From assembly GCA_023974075.1 (NCBI GenBank), contig CM043807.1, forward strand, positions 9,291,676 to 9,355,675: DNA of 64,000 nucleotides. Direction: 5' to 3'. Source of the stretch: Chaenocephalus aceratus (Eukaryota; Chordata; Actinopteri; Perciformes; Channichthyidae). A program made the position numbers and the translations under genes. Position 1 is the stretch's first letter. The number at the start of each line of letters is the position of its first letter. Positions 18,401 through 29,352 of this stretch are shown piece after piece. Below the pieces are notes generated by a model. The model saw only the letters and a program-made list of their open reading frames with translations. It made no database searches and was not told the origin of the DNA.

Positions 18401-19233
18401 ATTGTAAATTTTCTGAATTAGTAGCAAGTCACACTCCACTTTTGCGTTTACAATAATATATTTGCGGTCAGATCTCATCTCGTTTTGTATACACTTGAGT
18501 TGCCTTCTCGTGGAAAAAGCAATACTTGAGATTAGGATCTACTAAATCATTAAGCCCTATTCTTTAACATTTGGAGAACACTCACATATACACACTCGGG
18601 CAGCAATGTTGTGTTGAGATTTAATTCATCTTAACCTTTAATAAATTGTAAGCATTTGAAGCATTTTTACGTATGAAGTTAAAATATACGCACATATTTC
18701 TTGCATACGCCTCTAACCCTCTGTGCAGGTCAGATCAGGTTTTGTGATTTTTTTCCCCACATTATGTCATCCGAAACAGCCTTTTAGTAATCACTCCAAA
18801 ACTAAACTTTTCTCCATCTTCCGTCCCTGCAGAGCAATATCAGCACCACTGGTTCCCAGACAGGCCATGCAAGGGTTCGGGCTACAGATGCATCCGTATC
18901 AACCACAAGATGGACCCTCTGGTGGGGCAGGCAGGCCAGCGCATCGGCCTGACCATCCAACAGCTCTACTCGCTGCTGCCCAGTGAGCTCACACTCTGGG
19001 TGGACCCCTTCGAGGTCTCCTACCGCATCGGCGAGGACGGATCCATCTGCGTCCTATACGAGTCAACGCCCTGCCCCGTGGGAATGCCTGCAATGTCCTC
19101 TGCCATGTCCCCCTCAGGAAACGGGTCTGGGGGCCCAATGGTGGACAGTCACATCAGCTGCAAGGAGGAAATGATGGTGATGGGCAGAACCAGTCCCTCC
19201 AAATCCTACAATATGATGACTGTGTCCAGTTAA
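15481..19233 (+). CDS. btg1: Protein BTG1 (B-cell translocation gene 1, anti-proliferative factor)
   Basis: Two coding exons, 15481-15625 and 18833-19233, join to 546 nt, or 181 codons plus stop. The donor is CAG/GTAAG at 15626 and the acceptor is CTGCAG/AG before 18833; the split codon (phase 1) makes Glu49. The BTG/TOB domain spans about residues 10-125. Box A contains [19 protein letters not shown] (53-71) and box B contains [11 protein letters not shown] (97-107) and [15 protein letters not shown] (111-125). An LxxLL motif lies at 93-97. The C-terminus keeps the BTG1-type ISCKEE and GRTSPSK...NMMTV segments, which separate it from BTG2. BTG proteins bind CAF1/CNOT7-CNOT8 deadenylases and restrain cell-cycle entry in nucleus and cytoplasm; that role is known for the family, not read here. 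The start at 15481 is preferred over Met10 because MH...R..M before the domain matches the BTG1 N-terminus. At 181 residues it is slightly longer than mammalian BTG1 (171). A teleost duplicate copy cannot be excluded. Confidence 0.95.
15626..18832 (+). other. btg1: btg1 intron 1
   Basis: A 3,207-bp GT-AG intron (donor GTAAG, acceptor TCCCTGCAG). A single intron after roughly the first 48 codons is the expected btg1 layout. No nested gene or mobile element was recognised inside it. Confidence 0.9.
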
Positions 19234-22200
19234 AGAGGCCCACCGTCACCCCGGCCTACTTTTGTTCAGGGTCATGCCGTGGCTGGTCAGGTCATGTGGC
19301 CAGATTCAGGGTGAGCCTTTTTGAAGCAAGAATATGAAATGAAATAGTGAAAGAAGAGAAAAGAAAAAAAACAGGATGTGGCCTATCGTCCAGGTGATGG
19401 AAACCTTTGTTCTAAATTGTCCCCCTCCCCCCATTATCATCCGTTCTGTTGTGTCATTGGATCAGCTGAGCACTCCGGTTTTTAAGGAGAGGCTTTGTGG
19501 AAATGGAACTGTTGGGGCAGCTAAACCAACCAACCAGGAACCCCCCCCCCCCACCTACCCCCTTCGACTGTAAACAACATGGTGGTCAGCTCCATCTCTG
19601 AAGGGGCTTCATTGACTTTGCACTTTCTTACTTGTGGTTATTATGGGTACATGTTCAACACACGGAACAACACCAACACCTAAATTGTAAGGCATTAATA
19701 TCAGGAACTAGCCCTTGAATTTCAAAATCCAGAGGTTATTCAATTTGCCGTTTTCACTTGTTATGTTTCCTGGCCAGGGAGGACGTGTGGTTTTCGACTG
19801 AGCCGTTTACAGTCCAAGCTCAAGATAAAGAAACGCCCCATGAGAGTATCTCTATTTTCTATAAGACCCCCTTTTTGGACCACAGGGATTTAGTTTCTTT
19901 ATCTTGTAGCTGGAAAGAGGCGTTCGGTCTTAACTTTGCCCCCTCCCCTTTTCATCAACATCGAACCCCAGAACAATTTCATCTCAATGTTCTCTCAGTA
20001 TGTCAGAGCGAGTGGACTGTGTTGTGAAACCTGTGGGCACCAGTGTGTCCTGTTGCACTGTCACCCCCCCATCATCCTTGTATGTGTAGCTTTCTGGGGT
20101 AAAGGCAGGGGATCCATTTCCTCCCCCGCTCCCCCGAGTTAATGAATGTTGTTGAAAATCACAATAGAGTTCCTGTGTTGTTAATTTTGCCTCCTTTCCA
20201 CATATCACTTTATCAACTGCATTGCCAAAATTCATGCATCGCCAAAATTCAAAGTGTAGCAAAAGGGGGGCTATTGAACCCAAACTGCGGTCATGTGGCC
20301 CCGTTAGATTTGACATTGAATGCACTTTGACGTGAGATTGTGTGGGATGTGTACTTCTTAGAGAAATCGCCTGCATTCCATCCATTCGAATGTCATCTTT
20401 TCACCGCGTTTTTATTGCCCTCTCGCATTTTTTGCCGTTTGTTCATACTGTAGCTCCCACGTTGGGATAGACTGAGGTCTATTAAATCGGGAGTGTGCAT
20501 CTCTGGATTTCCAACCTTTTTTTTACACTGTATTTGTGAACATTTCAGAGCTTTTGATTTTAGGTGGAGAGTACTTTTGGTGGTATGTTAGAAACCTTCT
20601 GTCATCCGTTCATATGGCACTGTTTGCTCTGACAGGATGCAGAGCCAAGCAGCCCCCCCCCTCCCCTCTAGACACACACAGATGGTGATTTGTGTTGCTC
20701 ATAGAAGAAAAAAAATAAGCAAATCTGAAAGGTCCGGACTAAGTGATGACTGAGACTTTGGCCAAAGGGAGGTCTGTAGCACCGACTGTTCAGAGATTAA
20801 TTTTAACTTAAAACGCCAGGCCTTGTCAGCCTTCTATTTTAACGTGCGATTTCCAAGGTCTTGTAAAAGGAGAGACGTAACCTCATGTGTGCATTGCCTT
20901 ACGAAGACCTTGTTGTCATGAATTATGAGCCATTTGTGATTTTTAAACCAATGTTAGCCAGTCGGTCTGTTTAAGTCCTGCCCCGACCCTCACTTGAGGT
21001 GTCCAATTCCAGCCTGGCAGCTTCCCACCTTCCCGCTCCTCCTGGTGTGGGGTTAGAGTGCCTCAAGTGCCACATATCACCTCCCAGCTCAGACCTCCTA
21101 CTCAGCCAATAGCCAGCATGCTGCAGGTAGACGTAATGTGACACATATCATCCATCGCTGTGGGGAGCTGGTGTGAGAGAGGGGGGGCCAGGGCCGGACT
21201 CTTTTTGTCCAGGGCAGCTAAAATCCCTCCAGCCCCCTCTCTGGACTTATTCAACATCCCCCACCAAGCACTTGACCCTCCCTCAGCAGTGATGGATACA
21301 AATAAAACTAAAACCAGCACACGCACTTGGCGTGCTCAAGCGGCACTGGGGTGGGGCTAGTGAGAGACGCGGAAACATGGATCAAAGATGAAGAATCGAG
21401 GGTACTAGACCATTGTTTTCATCTCACTGGATTGCGCTGCACTTGATTACTGAGTTTGAGTAGCAACTTTGTTTACATGCATATGAAAGGGTGTGATGGC
21501 TGTCTGACGTACCCCCACTTCACTCCCGGTTCGGGGGTCCGAGAGGGTAACGGCGAGCTGAAACAGATGCTGTGGCGGCTTCTGGCCTTAACCGCTGGTC
21601 GAATATGTCACGGCACTGCTTCTCCGCTCATCACCAGACCTATGGGTGTTTAAGCTCCCCCTAAGCTTGAGATGATCATGGGTAATGGAGCTATAGCCTT
21701 TGACGCACTGCAACCCCTAACCCAACCGCCCCTGTTCTCTGTTGATAGTCCCTTCAGCAATCTGTGAAAAGCAGTGATTCCATGTTAGCCAGGTGGAGAG
21801 GAGCTTGCTAGGATGGGATCCCAGAGCTTCGGTTTCCCTGGTGGACGCCAGTTTTAAAACCACGCTGCTCCATAATAGCTTTTTTTATGTCATGTGACAA
21901 GATGTTTTGAGATTGGTCTATATTTCCGACGCGAGATGATCGTCTCGTCTCACTTTTCTCTCGATGTATTTTATGGTCACACTGGTAGATTTTCTCATCT
22001 TTTCCACTCTGCCATCCCATTTATCCCCCCCATTTTTAGTCTGGTGATCCAACCCCTTTTAACAGACCTTGTTTTAATAAAAAAAATTCAACCCAAATCC
22101 TATTCGACACCTTCACCACCTACAATGGTTTAAGTCCTCAGTAATATATTATTTCAATGGCATCCATTCAGCTTGTGCGCACATAGGTTACAGAAATGTC

Positions 22201-23010
22201 GTGAGTGCTTTGAGTAGTCAGAGGAAAATAGCACATAAAATGCACTAAATGTCAAGTTGAAGTTGTGTGACACTTTTTTTGAGACACGAGGAGTCTCCTG
22301 GAATGTATTGCCAAACTCAGGCCTCAGACATTCAATACATACCCTTGTGGAGGAGTTGTGCATGTTAAGACATGAAACCGGAAGGGAACAGCAGTTTAGT
22401 TTTTGATGTTGTCGTCAAACTTGTCATCGATTAGTTGAATTATTGCCACTTTCACATTTGAGGTGTTTTACATATTGTAGAATGTATTGTAACTGTACAA
22501 CATATGGTAGAGTACATAACATTACACATGGGAAGTGCCAATAATTGCTATCCTGAGGTGTTTTTAGATTTATTCCTTTTTGTATTTCATCTTTTAACAT
22601 GGATAATGCTTTTCGTAAGTGAAGCCATTTGTGATGGGAGTGTTGGCAAGGACCAAAGTTGTTTGGTAAAAAAACATTAGTTTCCATGATCTATAAGTGT
22701 AGACGTATCCTTTGTTTTTTTTCTTTATTTCTTTTCAGTTCTTTCCTTTTTTTTTTGTTATTTACGTACAAAACCAGAAAATAGACAAAAAAATCTGAGC
22801 TTACCCAAGAAGAAAAGCTGTCTATCTTGTGATCTCATGTCAGTACATCTTTATTGTGTTCTGTTTCTTTTCCTTGGGTATGTTGTGATGAACTGCTGTA
22901 AATTTGTACAGTTCATGTAAATTGATTGTGCGGAAGTTGTACAGATTTCTATATTTTGGAAGAAAAGTTTTTTTTCTCTGTAATAAAAGATTTCCTATCT
23001 TGGCATCATA
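19234..23010 (+). other. btg1: btg1 3'UTR, probable extent
   Basis: No other gene or repeat starts after the stop codon. An AATAAA at 22982-22987 lies directly after a T-rich stretch with several TGTA motifs (about 22900-22945) and is followed by GT-rich sequence, as at a cleavage site. Earlier AATAAA hexamers near 21300 and 22076 could give shorter transcripts. A 3'UTR of ~3.7 kb is inferred from this; no transcript evidence is available here. Confidence 0.5.
22982..22987 (+). terminator. btg1: Polyadenylation signal AATAAA, likely distal btg1 end
   Basis: Canonical hexamer about 3.75 kb after the btg1 stop, with GT-rich sequence (CTGTGAGATGTGTCC) 25-40 bp beyond. A further AATAAA at about 23071 is an alternative. 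Confidence 0.5.
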
Positions 23011-24167
23011 TCCCCTGTGAGATGTGTCCTTATTCACTCAGGATTATTACATGCGGACTTTAGAATTCTGAATAAAAGGCACATATTAATTATTAAATTG
23101 TACAGGCTTGTACTTTTTAATAAATGATTTACCTCATGAATTATGTTTCTTATACAGTAGGAGCTACACAAAGCTAAACCCTCGTGATGTGCCCTCATTG
23201 GCCTCTCAGTTTAGGTGACTAAAGGGGACAGCTGTGGGGAAAAAGGACTAGAGAGAACAAGAGCAATTCTTCTTACTCACTAACACACATTCCTCTATTT
23301 GGGCAGTAAACTGCACTTTGTATTTAGAATTTCAGGACGATAAAACATAAGCCCCTAACCCTTTTACACAGCTTACAGTGGCTCTGTTGAACTTGATTCA
23401 TTAAAAAAGACTTGTGCTATCATTTCAGTTTGAACAACTTGCCCAATGATTGTCAGTCAATATTGATGTAGCTCCATATTTTGAGAGCAACTGAAAAAAA
23501 TGTTTGCCTAATGAGCTAATTCAATCCCATGTCCAATGCACATGATTTCTGACAGTATTGTTGCGTTCTCCATCCAAATAGATCTGCCAGTGCTTTGACC
23601 TTTGTATATCAGAAGATGCAGCAGATGGTACTATCGGCAAGGATTTTGTTAGAAACCTCATAAGTGCAAAATTTGCCAGGACACCGATATGCACAATAAC
23701 GCTGCAACAGAACCAGCTGACTCCGCAAAAACCCAGAGTTTTGATTAAGACCGCAATCCTTTGTAGCACTCTCAATCCCCCAGGTTGCTTAGCAGCAGGA
23801 CGAAAAAGAAAAGCATTTGGCTCGTTTTGACACACAGACAAAGGACGGAGCGAGAAGAGCTGGTTTAGCAGGAGCCGAGGGCGTGGGGGGGGGGGGGGGA
23901 GAGGTAAGGTGACTGGGCTTGTGTTTAAGTCGGGCTTTAACTCTCCAAACATTCACAAGCCTGGGGCCTCAACAGCTGGGGAGTGTGGGTACTGTAGTTA
24001 TGATGATCGGAGACTGTCTTGTCAGCATAAGACACAGTAAGAGCGTTTGATGCAAATTCTCTGAGCTGCTTCCTGCTAAACTGTTGGATCTATATAGAAA
24101 CAGGTAATAAATTCCCTGGGCGCGCCGGACTGTTTGGCCCGTTTCTTTTATAGAAAAATATAATCGG
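23011..24167. other. Non-coding stretch downstream of btg1
   Basis: Contains a 15-G run at 23885-23899. An open frame on the minus strand (23521-23952, 143 codons) has a hydrophobic middle but no recognised domain or start context and is probably chance. Confidence 0.4.
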
Positions 24168-24359
24168 AGGGGTAGTGGGTTAGTGCGTTGGTGTTCGGAT
24201 CAGGGGGGGCACAGGTTCAAACCCCTCTGCAGTCAGCATGTGTCCCTGGGCAAGACACTTCACCACAAATTGCTCCTGTGGGGATTGCCCACAGTATTGA
24301 GTATGTAAGACGCTTTGGATAAAAGCGTCAAACAAGTAACATGTAATAATGTAATGTAA
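24168..24359 (+). mobile_element. tRNA-derived SINE (copy 2)
   Basis: Same family as 1910-2109 but on the plus strand. The box-B match GGTTCAAACC is at 24214-24223, then the shared central region, then the tail CGCTTTGGATAAAAGCGTC ending ATGTAATAATGTAATG. Copy differences are scattered substitutions, so the two insertions are not recent duplicates of one another. Confidence 0.8.
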
Positions 24360-26361
24360 AAGTGAATGCAACCATACAACGGTAACACAAAGCACAACGT
24401 GATCCAGATTTACCAGGGTTTTGCAATCCTCCCCGGACAGCGTTTTGCAATGACTCATTGCAGCAAGATGTTTTGTCAAGTTATTAATCTCTGAAAAATG
24501 AGAAGTGGATTGCAGTGGGTGTGCTTGGGCAGAAACATATCATTTTGATTTTATAAGTATTTGATAGCTGTTGAAGCACGTGAGGTGTTTTTCACAAAGA
24601 TATGCCGCTAAATGGGCTCATTTCACTGTGGAATGTTCTGAAGAAATGTAAATACATATCACTGATATTTTATGTAAATAAGAAGACATCAGCTTCTCTT
24701 TTAACTATACTAAAATCAATCGCTTATTCAATTTCTAAGGCAGAGTGTCATCAAATTGCATTGGCGTTTCAGCTTGGCACTGATGAAACTGCAGTGTAAT
24801 ATGTTCTGCTCTCCCCTCCCACTCACATAGCAACAGAGGTCACATTAGAGAGATGGTTTTATTAGGCAGAATGTTCTGAAAGGTGTGTCTGATTAGAAGA
24901 GAAAGACAAGGAAATACTCAGGAAGATTATTTATGGTCTGATCCTATGATATATGGCATGGAATGATAAACAAGTCAGGCCACTTTAATCTGTGGGAGTT
25001 ATTGATGTTAAAATGTGCTGAATTTCCACTTAATCATTCATTATTCACATGTTTTTTTTGGACAAAGCGCTTACAATTCAGCTTTTACTGTACTCTGTCC
25101 TGTACCAAAGGTCTGTGTGTGGCAACATTTATATACACTGAGTCTGAACGCTGTGTACGAGCAATATGTGGCTGTCTGAGAGCAAAGGCATGGTGAGAGA
25201 CAGTGGGAGCATGGTGCGTCTGCTAACAGTGTGAGGGGGGGGGGGACATCTGGGACTCGCTTTATTGCCAGAGAAGTGACAGGGTAGCCCTCCATGCTGC
25301 AGATGCATAAGTCACAGCCTTTTGATAATATGCCTCACGGTGTACGTTGCCAGGCTTCTCCTTCACCAAGAAAACTAGTATGATTTAGATGTGTTATTAT
25401 AAACTAGTAAATGCTGAAACAGAAATATTTCCCGAACATGTGTGTCAATGGCCAAATATTTTAGGATATCCTCAAAACCACAGCTGTTCAGCACTCCTGT
25501 GTGTTTTTCCACTGAGTTCTCACTTTATCAGTGTCCTTCAGAGTGTGTTTGTCTTTCAGCAAGCCATGGAAGGACACATTGAGTCCTCTTTGAAACCGAT
25601 CCTGGGTGGGTCTCCAGAGTATAGAGGCCACACTACACCGACTATCTCTCTCCCCTTCCCCTCAGGGCACTATTCATCCTGAGCCATGACATCTGCTTTG
25701 CTGAATACACCCTTCCCACCAGCATCAAAACAGGGACATTAATGAAATATAAGACAGTTTGGAAAAAGGAGTCCCGCTCGGGCCATCCAAATCACAGAGC
25801 AATCCTTAAGGAAAAGGTAACAATTACAGTTTTGTTGGGAGAAAACTGATTTTCTAACATAGCCTTTATTTACTCTTAGTAACACCTAATGTAACCTTTA
25901 AAAAACTAAAACTGATTTATTGTTTTTGTGAATATCCAATGCTATTGTACTTTGTTATGTCCTTTTCCCCTCCAGTAATGTATTTAGTTTCCTTTTACAG
26001 AAGCTGGTTTCTGTATATATTTTGAATATTTAAACTAGCATAAAGAAGATTGTTATGCAACCTAGGTCAGAGAGCTTTCCCCGTCTTTAATTACTTTTTA
26101 TTTGTTAAAATTATGTACAATACTGAGAGGACAGTAAGAGGACACAAGCAGAAAAATGGTGACTGACTAGCGCTAGCATGTTAGCTAGCCTGCTACAGAA
26201 GGTCACTGACTAGGCATGCAAGTAGTTCAAATATAACCAAGGCAACGCTTTGTTTGGAAGTGATGCAATTACATTTGCTGTGATACGGTATAAAACTGAG
26301 TAGCCAGAGCCACCAGGACCAAACAGACAACAACAAAAAAGCAGATACAGGCAGAAACACA
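24360..26361. other. Non-coding stretch, nothing recognised
   Basis: A G-run lies at about 25226. No coding motif was recognised. A GCTAGC-rich patch at 26168-26195 belongs to the dispersed fish motif noted at 8304. Confidence 0.4.
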
Positions 26362-26742
26362 GGGTGTTTCTCAATGTCGAGTACGCTTGCTTGGTAGCAC
26401 GTCTTCCGAGCGTCTTGCTTCAGAAACGAGGCAAGAATACTTCCTAGCCTCGGAAAATGAAGAATGGAACAGGCGAGCAAGTGTGCATCATATGATAGGC
26501 CCCGCCTTACATTTTCCGCCACAGATTTGGGGAAATTGGTCCGTGCGCAAAGCATTGTGGGGATTTTAAGACCGCGGAGTCTACACATGTGCAGCCTCAA
26601 AATTTCTCCAAACGAAGTACGCCGGGCTCGGTAGAATTCCAAGTATGCTGGACATTGGAACAGTACTTCGGCGGCACTCGATGACGTAGTATGCTTGAAA
26701 TAGTGGCTCTGGAGCAGCTTTACTTGAGATTGAGAAACACCC
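26362..26742. mobile_element. MITE with GGGTGTTTCTCAAT terminal inverted repeats
   Basis: GGGTGTTTCTCAAT at 26362 is mirrored by ATTGAGAAACACCC at 26729-26742, with a GC-richer interior. AAACA flanks both sides, but the duplication length is ambiguous, so the superfamily is unassigned. Open frames in and around it are not recognised proteins. Confidence 0.6.
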
Positions 26743-27594
26743 AAACAGTATCAAGAAAAAAGGTTGACTATTTGATCTCTGGAGAAAAAGGGGTTGTTTG
26801 TGTTGCAAATTGCCTTTCTGAGTTGTGCGGCTATACATGTACTGCATGCAAAAATATGGGGTTAGATATCTTTTTATAGCAACTGAGAGATCGTGATAAA
26901 GTAAGAGCGCATGATTTGATTTGTGTCTCTTCATGGTCTATCTTTATCAACTTCCTCATACCCTCTCTCCTTTCTTTTAACAAAAATAGATCATGTCATT
27001 ACTCACGCTCAGGTTATGTCTTCCTTTTCCCCCCCCCAGATTATTTTCATATAACTTTTCCACCCCTCCTTCGTACCCTCTCCACCACCTCGCCCTCTGT
27101 CTATCTTTATCCCCCGTTCTCCAAGCTTCTGGTGTCACCTATCAGCTCACACTCCCACCGTAGAGGAATTCACTGGAGAATCTGGCTTCGGGCCTTATTA
27201 GGGTAAGGTGAGGGGCATCATGTGTTGTCATGGCTAATATGTTATTGTGTCTCTGAGAAAGGAAGAAAAAAGATTTTTCCTGAAAGTGTTAAATGACCGA
27301 CTGTGGAGTACTTCAAAAACCTGTGATGGGCTTTTGGAAGAAACATCACTACAAATAAGTAACCACTGCTTTAGAAAATATCTGATTCTTTGATACAAAC
27401 TCAAATGGTACAAATCTGGGGCATTCATACAAAATATATAACGAGAAGTCACTAAAGCGTGTCACTTTGAGCACTTCAGTGAGAAACTAGCCATGAATAC
27501 ATTGTTGGATTGGAACCAAATCAAACATTAGGAATTTAGGTCAGTCCGCTTTCAGGGTCAAGTTTAAAGAATTCAGATGTTATGGTAATCTGTT
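26743..27594. other. Non-coding stretch, nothing recognised
   Basis: A C-run near 27030 and short open frames only. Confidence 0.4.
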
Positions 27595-27810
27595 TTCTCA
27601 ATCTCAATCTCAATCTTTATTTATTTATATAGCACATTTAAAACAACCTTCGGCTGACCAAAGTGCTGTACAGGGCAGGCAGTAACTACAATAGTGAATA
27701 ACCCAATGGGAGTACGATAATAAAAACAATAATTAAAAACATAATAAAAAGCACAATAACTAGAAACATATAAAAAATAAATAAATAAAACACACATACA
27801 AATATAAAAA
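27595..27810 (-). mobile_element. LINE 3'-tail fragment (L2-like)
   Basis: (TCTCAA)n at 27595 is followed by TTTATTTATATAGCAC and CCAAAGTGCTGTACAG. This is the reverse complement of the tail type seen at 33480-33545 and 54630-54688. The simple-repeat end marks the 3' terminus, so the insertion reads on the minus strand and is heavily 5'-truncated. Confidence 0.6.
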
Positions 27811-28019
27811 TGTAATGCTCAACTAGTATTCTGCCAAATTACAAAGGGATTTTTATTAAGCTACAGCTATGGTTCGCTCTTCTGAACGACTTCTTTCTCC
27901 ATAGCAATGGTGGCTAGGGCTCAATATCCCAAATTCACTCTCCTTTTATCTGTTTTGGTCTCCACTTACGCCTCAGGGAAATATGTGGCTCATTAGCAGC
28001 TCAATAATGAAAAAAACAA
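27811..28019. other. Short spacer, nothing recognised
   Basis: No motif identified; it precedes the long inverted repeat. Confidence 0.3.
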
Positions 28020-28846
28020 CGCCAAACCAAAAACAGTAACAGTAAGGCTATGGTTGATATAAAAAGTTTGATTAGGGACATCTTTAAATAATCCATGTGA
28101 CTCCCATGTTTCTGTTCAAAGGGGAATGCACAGTGGTAAAACACCTGGAACCAGCAGTTACTCCCACTTCCCTGAACATTTAAGGGAAACAAATTGAAAC
28201 TGTGTTTATGTTTTTAGTGTCTGCCCCACATGATGTTTCTAACCAAGAACCAGAGGTGATATCAACAACCTCTGTGCCCTAATGATAAGCTAACAGGCTA
28301 ACCACGGCTACTGTCAAGCATTCTCCCACACATGGTTATCTGAAAGTCAGCGGTCAGACATGGAGGCAACATATTCCAGTGGTCGGCCTCTCCCAACCAG
28401 TAGGCAACGCTCAAAACCACTCAGAGGGAGAGAGAAAAACGGCCATCTAAATATAGCATTTGGGGCTCAGCAAGAGGCCCTCTGCATGAGGTCTGGCCAC
28501 ACACACAGAGGTACAAGTATATATACAGGCACACACACACATTCACCAACAGGTTTATTTAGTTTGGATTGAAGGTAACTTGTATTAGTGGTCGTTGGCT
28601 GGATAACCCCACAGCGAGAGATTTTCCAAAACTCAGAAGGGTTACATATTTATTTTCTTACATAAACACAGTTTCAATTTGTTTCTCTACAATTTTCAGG
28701 GAAGTGGGAGTAACTGCTGTTTCCAGATGTATGTTTACCACTGTACATTCCCCTTTAACATGGGAGTCACATGTATCATTCAAAGATGTCCCTAATCAAA
28801 CTTTTTATATCAACCATAGCCTTACTGTTACTGTTTTGGTTCGGCG
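28020..28846. repeat. Long inverted repeat, ~190-bp arms
   Basis: The segment 28020-28210 recurs reverse-complemented at 28661-28846, about 90% alike by eye, with a few small indels. The ~450-bp spacer is unrelated and has no recognised coding capacity. Shared blocks include GGCTATGGTTGATATAAAAA and CAGTTACTCCCACTTCCCTG. Transcription through it would give a long hairpin. It could be a fold-back transposon or a post-insertion inverted duplication; no target duplication was found. Confidence 0.8.
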
Positions 28847-28944
28847 TCACACAGCACTCGAGAGCGTTATTTTTTTCATTAACTACTGTTGGCGTGCAGA
28901 GCATGGATAATTTTTTATAAGGCAGAAATTCTCATGTACTAGAT

Positions 28945-29344
28945 CAGGGGTGTCAAACTCAATTTCATCGCGGGCCACATCAGCATTATGGTTGCACTCA
29001 AAGGGCCGGTTGCAACTATATAAAATATACATATATATAAATATATAATATATATAAAATAATGTGTTATATTACATTATTGCCTCTGAATTGGATTATT
29101 ATCGAATAGGATAATGGCTTAGTAAATAACTACGTCTGAAAGCAAATAATTGCAAGTCTCTTCAGTGCGCATGTCGCAAAACGAGATGCATTGTGGGACA
29201 TGTAGTTTATGGGCAACCTGATTCTGTAAAGCGGCATTTAATCGTATAATAAACGTATTACATTCTTTGCAAGCTCTTGCGGGGCCACATAAAATGAAGT
29301 CGCGGGCCGGATGTGGCCCCCAGGCCTTGAGTTTGACACCCCTG
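28945..29344. mobile_element. hAT-type MITE, 400 bp
   Basis: The terminal inverted repeats are CAGGGGTGTCAAACTCAA... and ...TTGAGTTTGACACCCCTG. An exact 8-bp target duplication TACTAGAT lies at 28937-28944 and 29345-29352. The 8-bp length and the CAGGGGTG ends are typical of hAT elements. The duplication has TA at its centre, which fits the nnnTAnnn pattern reported for the Buster branch. The interior is AT-rich and non-coding. Confidence 0.9.
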
Positions 29345-29352
29345 TACTAGAT

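Noticed and set aside
18983..19174. Alternative frame inside btg1 exon 2
   Set aside because: Shadow of the real coding frame, which carries all BTG motifs.
23521..23952. 143-codon minus-strand open frame
   Set aside because: The Pro-rich start comes from the G-run region; the remainder has a hydrophobic patch but no recognisable family or splice context.
24168..24240. Possible tRNA gene
   Set aside because: Box B is present but the sequence continues into a SINE body and tail, and the same unit recurs at 1910-2109; no complete cloverleaf was seen.
26193..26744. 183-codon minus-strand open frame
   Set aside because: Its 5' part is the MITE at 26362-26742 and no known domain appears.
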